In this document: positions 1 to 5,372 of the stretch, one piece after another
Position numbering within the stretch: the stretch's first letter is position 1
Layout of the letters: each line of letters opens with the position of its first letter
Source of the DNA: Paracoccaceae bacterium
GTDB lineage: Bacteria; Pseudomonadota; Alphaproteobacteria; Rhodobacterales; Rhodobacteraceae
DNA length: 8,148 nt
NCBI GenBank assembly: GCA_007129775.1
Contig: SKUV01000036.1
Coordinates: forward strand, 1 to 8,148
Reading direction: 5' to 3'
Position numbers and translations under genes: made by a program
The notes under the pieces: model-generated
Databases searched by the model: none
Seen by the model: the letters and a program-made list of their open reading frames with translations, nothing else
What the model was told of the DNA's origin: nothing

Positions 1-824
1 CCGCCGCCGAGGTTGTAGGACGCACCGATGCCGAAGTTCCGCGAGGTGTTCAGACGACGCATGTAGTAGGCCGTGACGGTGGTGGCATCGAAGGTGCCTT
101 GAGCCGACACGCCGTACTGGCTGGCCTTGGTCGCGGTGCTGCTGTTGCGCGCTTCGCCATAGACGGCTTTCAGCGACACCATGTCGATGTCGGCTTCGAC
201 ACCCAGCATGGTGTGGCTGACGCGGTCACCGGCGGAGAAGACAGTGCCCAGGTTGAAGGTCGAGCGGCCGGTTTCGTGGCCGAGCGAGACCTTGATGCCG
301 TCGAATTCATAGCTGACGCCGATGGCGGCCATGCCGTTGCCGCCCGACGGGGTCAGCTGGTCGGACGACAGCATGACGGTGAAGCCGTCGAAGCTGTACT
401 GGTAACGCGCGGAGGTGCGGCCGGCGGTGTTGTTCGACAGCCACTGCGGCCCTTGGCGCAGTTCGCTGTAGCCGATGTTCGGCAGGTTGCCGACCACGCC
501 CTGAACGGCGCCGGCGATGTCACCCATGGTCAGGCGGCCGAATTCACCGTCGATGAACACCGTACCACCGGTCATGCCGGCGTTACCAATCGCCTGCCCA
601 CCCTGATCAACGCGGAACTGCGCGCCGACTTCCATGCCGGAGTCGGTGGTGCGCATCATGCGGATGGTCATCCGGGCGCGCGAGGAGAACATCGTCGTTT
701 GGGCGAGCGTGCTGTTGTAGACCACACCCATCCGGGCGTCACCCGAGAAGGTGATGTTTTGCGCGGTCGCGGTGCCGCCGGTCAGGGCGAGCGCGGCGGC
801 CGAGGCGAAGAGAATCTTTTTCAT
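1..824 (-). CDS. Outer-membrane general porin (3' end outside window)
   Basis: An open frame runs from ATG at 824 leftward off the window; 274 full codons are visible. The first 21 residues (MKKILFASAAALALTGGTATA) are a clear Sec signal peptide with probable cleavage before Gln22-Asn. The mature part alternates short amphipathic strands with Gly/Asn/Ser/Thr-rich turns and has the porin-type stretch GEFGRLTMGD at about 93-102, so it should be an outer-membrane beta-barrel, trimeric by family precedent, passing small solutes. Rhodobacter-type porins are about 300 residues, so perhaps 30-50 residues, including the last strand and terminal aromatic residue, are missing. A GAGGG ribosome binding site lies about 6 bases before the start. 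The gap upstream is long, fitting a strongly and separately regulated gene. The family is secure; the transported substrate is unknown. A 553-codon antisense frame over this gene is a GC-bias shadow. Confidence 0.92.
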   Translation of the reverse strand, partial: MKKILFASAAALALTGGTATAQNITFSGDARMGVVYNSTLAQTTMFSSRARMTIRMMRTTDSGMEVGAQFRVDQGGQAIGNAGMTGGTVFIDGEFGRLTMGDIAGAVQGVVGNLPNIGYSELRQGPQWLSNNTAGRTSARYQYSFDGFTVMLSSDQLTPSGGNGMAAIGVSYEFDGIKVSLGHETGRSTFNLGTVFSAGDRVSHTMLGVEADIDMVSLKAVYGEARNSSTATKASQYGVSAQGTFDATTVTAYYMRRLNTSRNFGIGASYNLGG

Positions 825-1253
825 GGTTTTCCCTCGTGTCTCTTTAAGGTGCAGCCCAATCCGGGACTCTCCGACTTGGGTCTGAGCCTGTTTCCCCTGT
901 CGCCCGCCCATTTGCAAGCGCAACACAGGGCGCCGGTGACACGATCGCCCGGCGTGGTGCAGTTTTGCAACGCGCCCTGCCGCGACCACCGGATTGCGGG
1001 CCGCGCGGCGCGTCGTGATCGGCCGGATTCCGCCCAAGGGCGCGTGCCGGCTGCAAAAATCCTGTTGACGCCGCTTTGCGGCAGCACCGCGGCGCGGGCG
1101 CGGCGATGGCGGGGAATCACCCGGGCGATGCCGCCCCTGCGCCTGCATGATCACACTGGTGTCCGGGGTGATGCCTGCGCGGATACGGTGGAAAGCCCTT
1201 GTTCGCCGCCATACCCTCGGCTAGACCTTGGGCATTCAGCGAGAGGGGCCACA
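825..1253. other. 429-base gap between divergent porin and DUF3576 genes
   Basis: No convincing gene lies here; frames crossing it have low-complexity Arg/Ala/Pro translations and no ribosome binding site. It should hold two divergent promoters. For the rightward gene, the best spaced pair is TTGTTC (1199-1204) and TAGACC (1222-1227) with a 17-base spacer, a weak match (3 of 6 each). A better -35-like TTGACG at 1065-1070 has no AT-rich -10 at the right distance and sits beside a small hairpin, GCCGC-ttt-GCGGC (1070-1082). No good promoter for the porin was recognised by eye. Two TTGCAA hexamers (912-917 and 965-970) lie 88 and 141 bases upstream of the porin start and are listed separately. 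Confidence 0.6.
912..970. promoter_or_regulatory. Pair of TTGCAA hexamers upstream of porin
   Basis: TTGCAA occurs at 912-917, within the inverted repeat TTGC-aagc-GCAA... (TTGCAAGCGCAA, 912-923), and again at 965-970, within GTTTTGCAAC. The spacing between the two hexamers is 53 bases start to start, close to five helical turns. The hexamer is relatively AT-rich for this GC-rich sequence, and the only other copy found by eye is upstream of the response-regulator gene (5298-5303). This could be an operator for a porin regulator, but no protein is assigned; the function is inference. Confidence 0.3.
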
Positions 1254-1760
1254 ATGACCACACCGCCCGGTAACAATCTTCGCCGCACAATCCGCGCCGG
1301 TGGGGTCGCGCTGTTGCTGGTCTCCGTGGCCGGGTGCGGCGCGGGGAACTGGTTCCGGGACGAGCCGGTGACCGTGGCGCCCGAGGCCCGCGCCGAGCGC
1401 GAGGATCGCGGCCGCGAGGGCACGATCTGGGATCTGTTCTCGGGGGTGGACGAACCCAACACCGCCATCGAGGTCAACAAGTATCTCTGGAATGCCTCGC
1501 TCGAGGTGCTCAATTTCCTGCCGGTGCAGACGGTCGATCCGTTTTCGGGCCTGATCGTGACCGGCTTCGGCACCCCGCCCGGGGGCGGGCGGGCCTATCG
1601 CGCCGCCGTCCATGTGGCCGATCCGGCGCTGGATGCACGTTCGCTCCATATCGCGCTGATGACGAATGCCGGGCCGGCCTCTCCGGCCACGGTGCGCGCG
1701 GTGGAAGATGCGATTCTGACCCGGGCGCGCCAGTTGCGCATCCGCGACGCGGGCCTTTGA
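1254..1760 (+). CDS. DUF3576-family lipoprotein
   Basis: 168 residues from ATG at 1254, preceded by a GAGAGGGG ribosome binding site about 5 bases upstream. The same frame is open far to the left, but that part is antisense to the porin and not coding. The N-terminus is a lipoprotein signal: basic residues (Arg10, Arg11, Arg14), a short hydrophobic core (about 16-25) and the lipobox V-A-G-C with Cys28 as the lipidated residue. The residue after Cys is Gly, not Asp, so outer-membrane sorting is plausible. After a charged linker (about 35-56), the conserved part starts near IWDLF (58-62) and continues through NKYLWNASLEVLNFLPVQ and DPFSGLIVTGFG (about 75-104). This matches DUF3576, an alphaproteobacterial family with no known function; some homologues begin with a similar lipoprotein signal. 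It appears monocistronic, followed directly by the inverted-repeat element at 1761. Confidence 0.9.
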   Translation: MTTPPGNNLRRTIRAGGVALLLVSVAGCGAGNWFRDEPVTVAPEARAEREDRGREGTIWDLFSGVDEPNTAIEVNKYLWNASLEVLNFLPVQTVDPFSGLIVTGFGTPPGGGRAYRAAVHVADPALDARSLHIALMTNAGPASPATVRAVEDAILTRARQLRIRDAGL

Positions 1761-1775
1761 CAGGCTGCTGAAAAG
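1761..1775 (+). repeat. Left terminal inverted repeat
   Basis: CAGGCTGCTGAAAAG. It starts at the base after the DUF3576 stop codon and pairs with 1960-1974 with one mismatch (G versus T at position 7). Confidence 0.7.
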
Positions 1776-1871
1776 CCCAACCTGGCATTCGTCTGCAAGG
1801 AAACTGTTCCTGTACTGACATCCGGTCGGGGCAAAGAGGGATGCGCCTGCCCCTTGCGAGGGTCGGGCGCG

Positions 1872-1892
1872 GCCCGGGCTGGTCGCCCGGGC
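1872..1892. repeat. Perfect 8-bp hairpin inside the element
   Basis: GCCCGGGC (1872-1879), loop TGGTC, GCCCGGGC (1885-1892). Each arm is itself a palindrome. There is no T tract on either side, so it is not a canonical intrinsic terminator, although it may help to end transcription between the convergent genes at 1254-1760 and 1986-3185. A weaker hairpin, AGGAA-actg-TTCCT, lies at 1798-1811. Confidence 0.5.
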
Positions 1893-1959
1893 GGGACGCC
1901 TGGCCAGCGTGGCGCAGAACAGTCCCGATGCCGACGACGGAACCGGAGTGGCGGGAGAT

Positions 1960-1974
1960 CTTTTCAGAAGCCTG
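1960..1974 (-). repeat. Right terminal inverted repeat
   Basis: CTTTTCAGAAGCCTG on the plus strand; its complement matches the left terminal repeat at 14 of 15 positions. It ends 11 bases before the stop codon of the leftward flavoprotein gene. Confidence 0.7.
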
Positions 1975-1985
1975 TTGGGGGCGCA

Positions 1986-3185
1986 TCAGCCGTGCCAGCG
2001 CGCCGCCGCGCGGCCCGCGTGCAGCCCGGTGGCAAGGCAGGCGGTCAGAAGCCAGCCGCCGGTGGGCGCCTCCCAGTCAAGCATCTCTCCGGCGGCGAAG
2101 ATGCCCGGAATTGTGCGCAGCATCAGATCGTCGGTCAGCCCCGCGCGCCGGATGCCGCCGGCCACCGATATGGCTTCATCCAGCGGGCGCGGGCCGGTCA
2201 GCGGCAGGGGCAGCGCCTTGATCAGCCCGGGCAGATCATCGGTCGCGCCGCGGGCGCGGGCCTCCTGCACCAGCGCGATCTGCACCGGGCCGAGCCGCAG
2301 CGCCTTGCGCAGCCGGTTGGGCAGGCTTTCGCGCGAGGGGCGCACGGCAAGGCGGGCCGCGACCTGATCCGCCCCGAGATGGGGCAGAAGGTCCAGCCGC
2401 AGCGCCGCCCCCTCGCGCAGGGCACGGGCGACGGCGTAGATCCCGCCGCCCTCCACCCCGCGGGCGGAGATCACGAACTCGCCGCGCAGGCGCTGATCGC
2501 CGGCGATCAGCAGCGCCCCCTTCACCGGCTGGCCGAAATGCCGCGTCATATGGGGCGACCAATCGGCGGCAAAGCCCATGTTCGCGGGCTGGAAGGGCGC
2601 GAGCGGCACGCCCCGCGCGGCCAGTCCCTCCGCCCATGCCCCATCGGAGCCGAGCCGTGCCCAGCTTGCCCCGCCCAGCGCCAGAACCGTGACCCCTGGC
2701 GCAAGGCTCTGCGGGCCATCGGCGGTCTCGAACCGCAGCGCCGGCCCGTCCCAGCCGGCCCAGCGCCAGCGGTTGCGTAATTCCACCCCCGCGCCGGTAA
2801 GCCGGGCAAGCCATGCGCGCAACAGGGGCGAGGCCTTCATCGCCACGGGGAAAACCCGGCCCGAGGAGCCGGTAAAGACCGGCTGGCCCAGCCCGCGCGC
2901 CCAGTCCTGCACCTGCGCCGGGCCGAAGGCATCGAGCATCGGGGCGAGCCAGCCTGCGGCCTCGGCATAGGCCGCGCAGAAATCGGCGGCGGCGTTCGTC
3001 AGGTTCAGGCCAGACTTGCCCGCCATCAGGAACTTGCGCCCGGGCGTCGGCATCGCTTCGGCCAGCACCACGCGCCTGCCGGCCCCGGCCAGCGCCTCGG
3101 CCGCCATCAGCCCGGCCGGGCCCGCGCCGATCACCAGTGCATCCGGTTGCTCCGGATACGCCCTGCCCTTGCCGCCTGCGCCCAT
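1986..3185 (-). CDS. TIGR03862/HI0933-like FAD-dependent flavoprotein
   Basis: 399 residues from the chosen ATG at 3185. The N-terminus has a dinucleotide-binding beta-alpha-beta fold, DALVIGAGPAGLMAAEAL (Gly20, Gly22, Gly25), then the family stretch PGRKFLMAGKSGLNLTN (49-64). The C-terminus has the FAD-contacting GEMLDWEAPTGGWLLTAC (from 366). This is the HI0933/PP_4765 group (TIGR03862), cytosolic flavoproteins of unknown reaction; some members are annotated as NAD(P)/FAD oxidoreductases or aminoacetone-oxidase-like. The frame is open to an ATG at 3305, with further in-frame ATGs at 3224, 3206 and 3194. I prefer 3185 because an AGGA lies about 9 bases upstream, it gives the usual family length, and residues before it are low in complexity and overlap the divergent HNH gene. 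No membrane segment or signal peptide is seen. Confidence 0.88.
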   Translation of the reverse strand: MGAGGKGRAYPEQPDALVIGAGPAGLMAAEALAGAGRRVVLAEAMPTPGRKFLMAGKSGLNLTNAAADFCAAYAEAAGWLAPMLDAFGPAQVQDWARGLGQPVFTGSSGRVFPVAMKASPLLRAWLARLTGAGVELRNRWRWAGWDGPALRFETADGPQSLAPGVTVLALGGASWARLGSDGAWAEGLAARGVPLAPFQPANMGFAADWSPHMTRHFGQPVKGALLIAGDQRLRGEFVISARGVEGGGIYAVARALREGAALRLDLLPHLGADQVAARLAVRPSRESLPNRLRKALRLGPVQIALVQEARARGATDDLPGLIKALPLPLTGPRPLDEAISVAGGIRRAGLTDDLMLRTIPGIFAAGEMLDWEAPTGGWLLTACLATGLHAGRAAARWHG

Positions 3186-3204
3186 GCGCCCCATCCTGTC
3201 GTCC

Positions 3205-3504
3205 ATGTCCGACGCTGCGCCCATCTGCCCGCTCTGCCTACGCCCGATCCCGCCCGGGGTGCCGCAAAGCCTGCACCACCTGACGCCGAAACTGCGCGGA
3301 GGCAAGGGCGGCCCGGTGGTTCTGATGCATCACATCTGCCACAAGGAGGTGCACGCCGCGCTGTCGGAGGCCGAACTGGCCCGCAGCTACAACACGCCCG
3401 AAGCCCTGCGCGCCCATCCGCGGCTTGCGCGTTTCGCGGCATGGGTGGCGCGGCGACCGCCCGAGTTCCTGTCGCGCGTGCCGGGGCGGCGCGGGCGGCG
3501 GTAG
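3205..3504 (+). CDS. Small HNH-endonuclease-like protein
   Basis: 99 residues from ATG at 3205. Visible motifs are CPLC (Cys8, Cys11), HHLTPKLRGGKGG (His24-His25 onward) and MHHICHKEVHA (His42, His43, Cys45, His46, His50). Together they look like the treble-clef Zn site (CxxC plus a second Cys/His pair) and the catalytic His residues of HNH nucleases. Many small alphaproteobacterial proteins of this type are annotated as HNH endonucleases without a proven substrate. The C-terminus is very basic (PGRRGRR), suiting nucleic-acid contact. No Shine-Dalgarno is visible before this ATG or the in-frame ATG at 3184; a leaderless message is possible. It diverges from the flavoprotein gene with 19 bp between chosen starts, and converges on the L,D-transpeptidase gene with 25 bp between stops. 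Nothing nearby suggests restriction, phage or homing activity. Confidence 0.82.
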   Translation: MSDAAPICPLCLRPIPPGVPQSLHHLTPKLRGGKGGPVVLMHHICHKEVHAALSEAELARSYNTPEALRAHPRLARFAAWVARRPPEFLSRVPGRRGRR

Positions 3505-3537
3505 GTCGGCCGCACATGATCGGATTCCCCTACCGCC
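3497..3537. repeat. Inverted repeat holding both convergent stop codons
   Basis: GGCGGTAGG (3497-3505) and CCTACCGCC (3529-3537) form a perfect 9-bp inverted repeat with a 23-base loop. The left arm contains the TAG stop of the HNH gene (3502-3504), and the right arm contains the TAG stop of the leftward L,D-transpeptidase gene (3532-3530). There is no T tract. It could act as a weak bidirectional terminator or mRNA 3'-end stabiliser; that role is inference. Confidence 0.4.
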
Positions 3538-4096
3538 CGCCGCCTTGCCGCTGCCCCTGTGCCGCATGCCTGCCACAGACCGGCGGCGGCGGCACCACCA
3601 GGCGCGAATGCACCTGCAGGCGCCGAACGATCCACAGAAGGTCGCGCCGCGCCAGTCCGATACAGCCGGCGGTGGGCACGCGCGGACCTCGCCATGTGTG
3701 CACGAAAATGGCCGAACCCGCGCTGTGCTCTGCCCGGGGCCAGTTCCAGTCGGTGATCAGGACGATATCATAAAGCGGGTCGGGCCGGCGCAGCGCCTCG
3801 GCGCTGGCGGGAAAAGGCGCGCGCACCATGAGGTTGTAATCTTCGTGCCGGGGGGCGTCGCACCACAGATCGCGCGGGCGGATCGGCACCGCCCAGTGGG
3901 CGGGCCTTGCCAGCCGGTCCGGCCGCCACAGAATCCCGACGAGGCCATGCACCCCGGCCGGCGTCGCCCCGTCGCCCTCGCGCTTGTCCCGGAGCACCCC
4001 GCCCCTCCCAATGGCACAGGGAAAGATGCGGCCGCGAAAGCGACAGCCGAGGGGCGTGATCACCAGATCGTCGGGGCCAACGGGCCGTGACCTCAC
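3530..4096 (-). CDS. YkuD-domain L,D-transpeptidase-like protein (COG3786 type)
   Basis: 188 residues from a GTG start at 4096. The YkuD catalytic signature is at 131-147, FVHTWRGPRVPTAGCIG, with His133 and the nucleophile Cys145. Upstream, KREGDGATPAG (38-48) and the DYNLMVRAPFP and DPLYDIVLITDWNWP stretches are typical of the COG3786 (ErfK/YkuD) group. Family enzymes make or edit 3-3 cross-links or anchor proteins to peptidoglycan. No signal peptide or membrane segment is visible, as I recall for this short subgroup, so periplasmic action is not shown by the sequence. The start overlaps the ribA stop by 4 bases (GTGA), so translation is probably coupled to ribA. No strong ribosome binding site precedes it. 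The domain proper ends near RLVVP (about 165-169); the last 19 or so residues are a Pro run followed by a Gln/Gly/Arg-rich basic tail. Confidence 0.88.
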   Translation of the reverse strand: MRSRPVGPDDLVITPLGCRFRGRIFPCAIGRGGVLRDKREGDGATPAGVHGLVGILWRPDRLARPAHWAVPIRPRDLWCDAPRHEDYNLMVRAPFPASAEALRRPDPLYDIVLITDWNWPRAEHSAGSAIFVHTWRGPRVPTAGCIGLARRDLLWIVRRLQVHSRLVVPPPPVCGRHAAQGQRQGGGR

Positions 4097-5199
4097 AACA
4101 GATGGCCCGATTTCGCCGCCTTCGTCGCCAGATAGCCGGCGTTCTGGGCGGTCAGCCCGACCTTGAGCGGCACCCGTTCCACCACTTCGACACCGTTGGT
4201 GTTCAACATCTTCATCTTGTTGGGGTTGTTCGTCAGCAGCCGCACCTGCGCGAAACCCATCCGGCGCAGAAGGTCGGCACCCAGCCGGAAATCGCGCTCG
4301 TCATCCTCGAATCCCAGCCGGTGGTTGGCCTCCACCGTGTCGAAGCCCTGATCCTGCAGCGAATAGGCGCGCATCTTGTTGGCGAGCCCGATCCCGCGCC
4401 CCTCCTGGTTCAGGTAAAGCAGCACGCCCGCCCCTTCCTCGCCCATCTGGGCAAGCGCCGCGCGCAGTTGCGGGCCACAGTCGCATTTCAGGCTGCCCAG
4501 CACATCGCCGGTAAAGCAGGCCGAATGCAGCCGCGCCAGCACCGGCGCATCGCGGGGGGGCGTGCCGATCTCGATGGCGTAATGCTCCACCCCGCCATCC
4601 TCGGGCCGAAAGATATGGACACGGCCGGCCTCGCTCGCCGCCATGGGCAGACGCGCACTGACCACGGGAAAAAGCGGCGAGGCGCGGTAAAGCTCCGCCT
4701 CGGCCTCGGCCATGTTCACCAGCGTCAGGTTCAGCCGCGTGGCCAGCGCCAGCGGCTCCGGCACCTCCAGCACCAGCGCTGCCGGCAAAAGCTGGGCCGA
4801 TTTCGTCAAGACCAGCGCGGCGCGGTGCAGATCGGCAAGCCCCTCGCGCAGGGTCTGCAGCGGGCCCTTCATGGGGTTGTTCAAATCATCGGCGGGATCG
4901 GCCAGCGCCCGGAGCCAACGCAGACTGGCATTGGCCGGCACCAGCACCCGCGCCAGATCGCCGTCATAGGCGCGCGCCTTCAGCGTCGCCGCCCGGTGCG
5001 CCGTCAGCGCCAGCACCAGATCACCGCCCATCAGGCGCAATTCGGCAAGGCGCGGCGCCTCCAGCGCCTCGGCGGCGACCACCAGCACGCCCTGCCCGGC
5101 GCCGGTCAGCACGATCGGCACGCCCATCCGCAAATCCGCGCGCGCGCGGTTGAGGCGTTCAAGGGTCGAGGGGCCAAGGAGGCTGTGCTTTTGTGTCAT
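4093..5199 (-). CDS. ribA: GTP cyclohydrolase II with degenerate RibB-like N-terminus
   Basis: 368 residues from ATG at 5199, with GGAAAG about 7 bases upstream. The frame is open to 5355, but that would cover the promoter region and has no ribosome binding site. The C-terminal half (about 165-368) is a full GTP cyclohydrolase II: Zn ligands Cys228, Cys239 and Cys241 in HSACFTGDVLGSLKCDCG, then YLNQEGRGIGLANKMRAYSLQ (catalytic Arg in QEGRG, 265-269), DTVEANHRLGF and LLTNNPNK. It converts GTP to 2,5-diamino-6-ribosylamino-pyrimidinone phosphate, formate and pyrophosphate, the first step of riboflavin synthesis, in the cytosol. Residues 1 to about 150 align loosely with DHBP synthase (RibB), but the DDEDRENEGD acidic motif is replaced (ALTGAGQGVLVV-like, 30-42) and the GHTEA-type motif is missing. 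That half is therefore probably inactive and structural, and a separate ribB is expected elsewhere. First gene of an operon with the L,D-transpeptidase gene. Confidence 0.95.
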   Translation of the reverse strand: MTQKHSLLGPSTLERLNRARADLRMGVPIVLTGAGQGVLVVAAEALEAPRLAELRLMGGDLVLALTAHRAATLKARAYDGDLARVLVPANASLRWLRALADPADDLNNPMKGPLQTLREGLADLHRAALVLTKSAQLLPAALVLEVPEPLALATRLNLTLVNMAEAEAELYRASPLFPVVSARLPMAASEAGRVHIFRPEDGGVEHYAIEIGTPPRDAPVLARLHSACFTGDVLGSLKCDCGPQLRAALAQMGEEGAGVLLYLNQEGRGIGLANKMRAYSLQDQGFDTVEANHRLGFEDDERDFRLGADLLRRMGFAQVRLLTNNPNKMKMLNTNGVEVVERVPLKVGLTAQNAGYLATKAAKSGHLL

Positions 5200-5372
5200 T
5201 GCCCGCTTTCCGGAATTATCGCCCGGCGGAAGATAGCGCGCGCTGCGGAAAAGTGAAACAAACCCCCGATTTTCGACACGAGCGCGTGAAAACCTTGTTG
5301 CAATTCTTGGAAACTCCGGCACGGGTCCGCATCTGCCGGGCATCGAACACCGCATCGGAGGAAGCCAACCCC
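5200..5372. promoter_or_regulatory. Divergent control region between ribA and response regulator
   Basis: 173 bases hold the promoters of both genes. For ribA (minus strand), TATCTT (5235-5230) lies 17 bases after TTTCAC (5258-5253); the -10 is a fair match, the -35 poor. For the rightward gene no good sigma-70 pair was found. It contains one TTGCAA hexamer (5298-5303), 70 bases before the response-regulator start. No FMN riboswitch is recognisable before ribA: the leader from the candidate promoter would be only about 25 bases, too short for one. Confidence 0.4.
5357..5362 (+). promoter_or_regulatory. Strong ribosome binding site of the response-regulator gene
   Basis: GGAGGA, 10 bases before ATG at 5373. 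It fixes the start at MSKLKKILLVDDD and rules out the longer in-frame version from 5193, which would add 60 residues with no receiver-domain homology. Confidence 0.8.

Larger units (their letters stand above)
1761..1974. mobile_element. MITE-like or relic insertion element, 214 bp
   Basis: The two ends are inverted repeats: CAGGCTGCTGAAAAG at 1761-1775 and, read on the minus strand, CAGGCTTCTGAAAAG at 1974-1960, identical at 14 of 15 positions (15 of 16 if A1760 and T1975 are included). Such GGCTGCTGAAAA termini are common at the ends of DDE-type insertion sequences, but I cannot name the family. The 184 internal bases encode no recognisable transposase on either strand, which fits a non-autonomous miniature element or an internally deleted insertion sequence. 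The flanking tetramers TTGA (1757-1760) and TTGG (1975-1978) could be a decayed 4-bp target duplication, but match only 3 of 4. The element begins exactly after the stop of the DUF3576 gene and ends 11 bases before the stop of the convergent flavoprotein gene. Confidence 0.6.

Noticed and set aside
821..1120. 99-codon leftward frame upstream of and over the porin start
   Set aside because: Low-complexity Arg/Ala/Pro translation, no ribosome binding site, and it overlaps the porin start in another frame.
99..1253. Long rightward open frame extending the DUF3576 gene to the left (553 codons in total)
   Set aside because: It is antisense to the porin, has a His/Gly/Ala/Arg-rich low-complexity translation, and the true start at 1254 has a good ribosome binding site and lipoprotein signal.
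1854..2780. 308-codon rightward frame opposite the flavoprotein gene
   Set aside because: A shadow of the flavoprotein gene with a Gly/Arg/Gln-rich translation and no ribosome binding site.
3205..3504. HNH protein as part of a defence or restriction system
   Set aside because: No methylase, helicase, reverse transcriptase, phage or toxin gene adjoins it; the neighbours are housekeeping genes.
5200..5230. FMN riboswitch upstream of ribA
   Set aside because: The leader is too short, and no conserved FMN-aptamer stretches are visible.
4087..5256. 389-codon rightward frame opposite ribA
   Set aside because: A GC-bias mirror of the ribA codons, with a Gln/Arg/His-rich product unlike any protein family, while the opposite strand is plainly RibA.
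5200..5355. N-terminal extension of ribA up to 5355
   Set aside because: The added residues lie in the divergent control gap; the ATG at 5199 has a ribosome binding site and gives the usual N-terminus.
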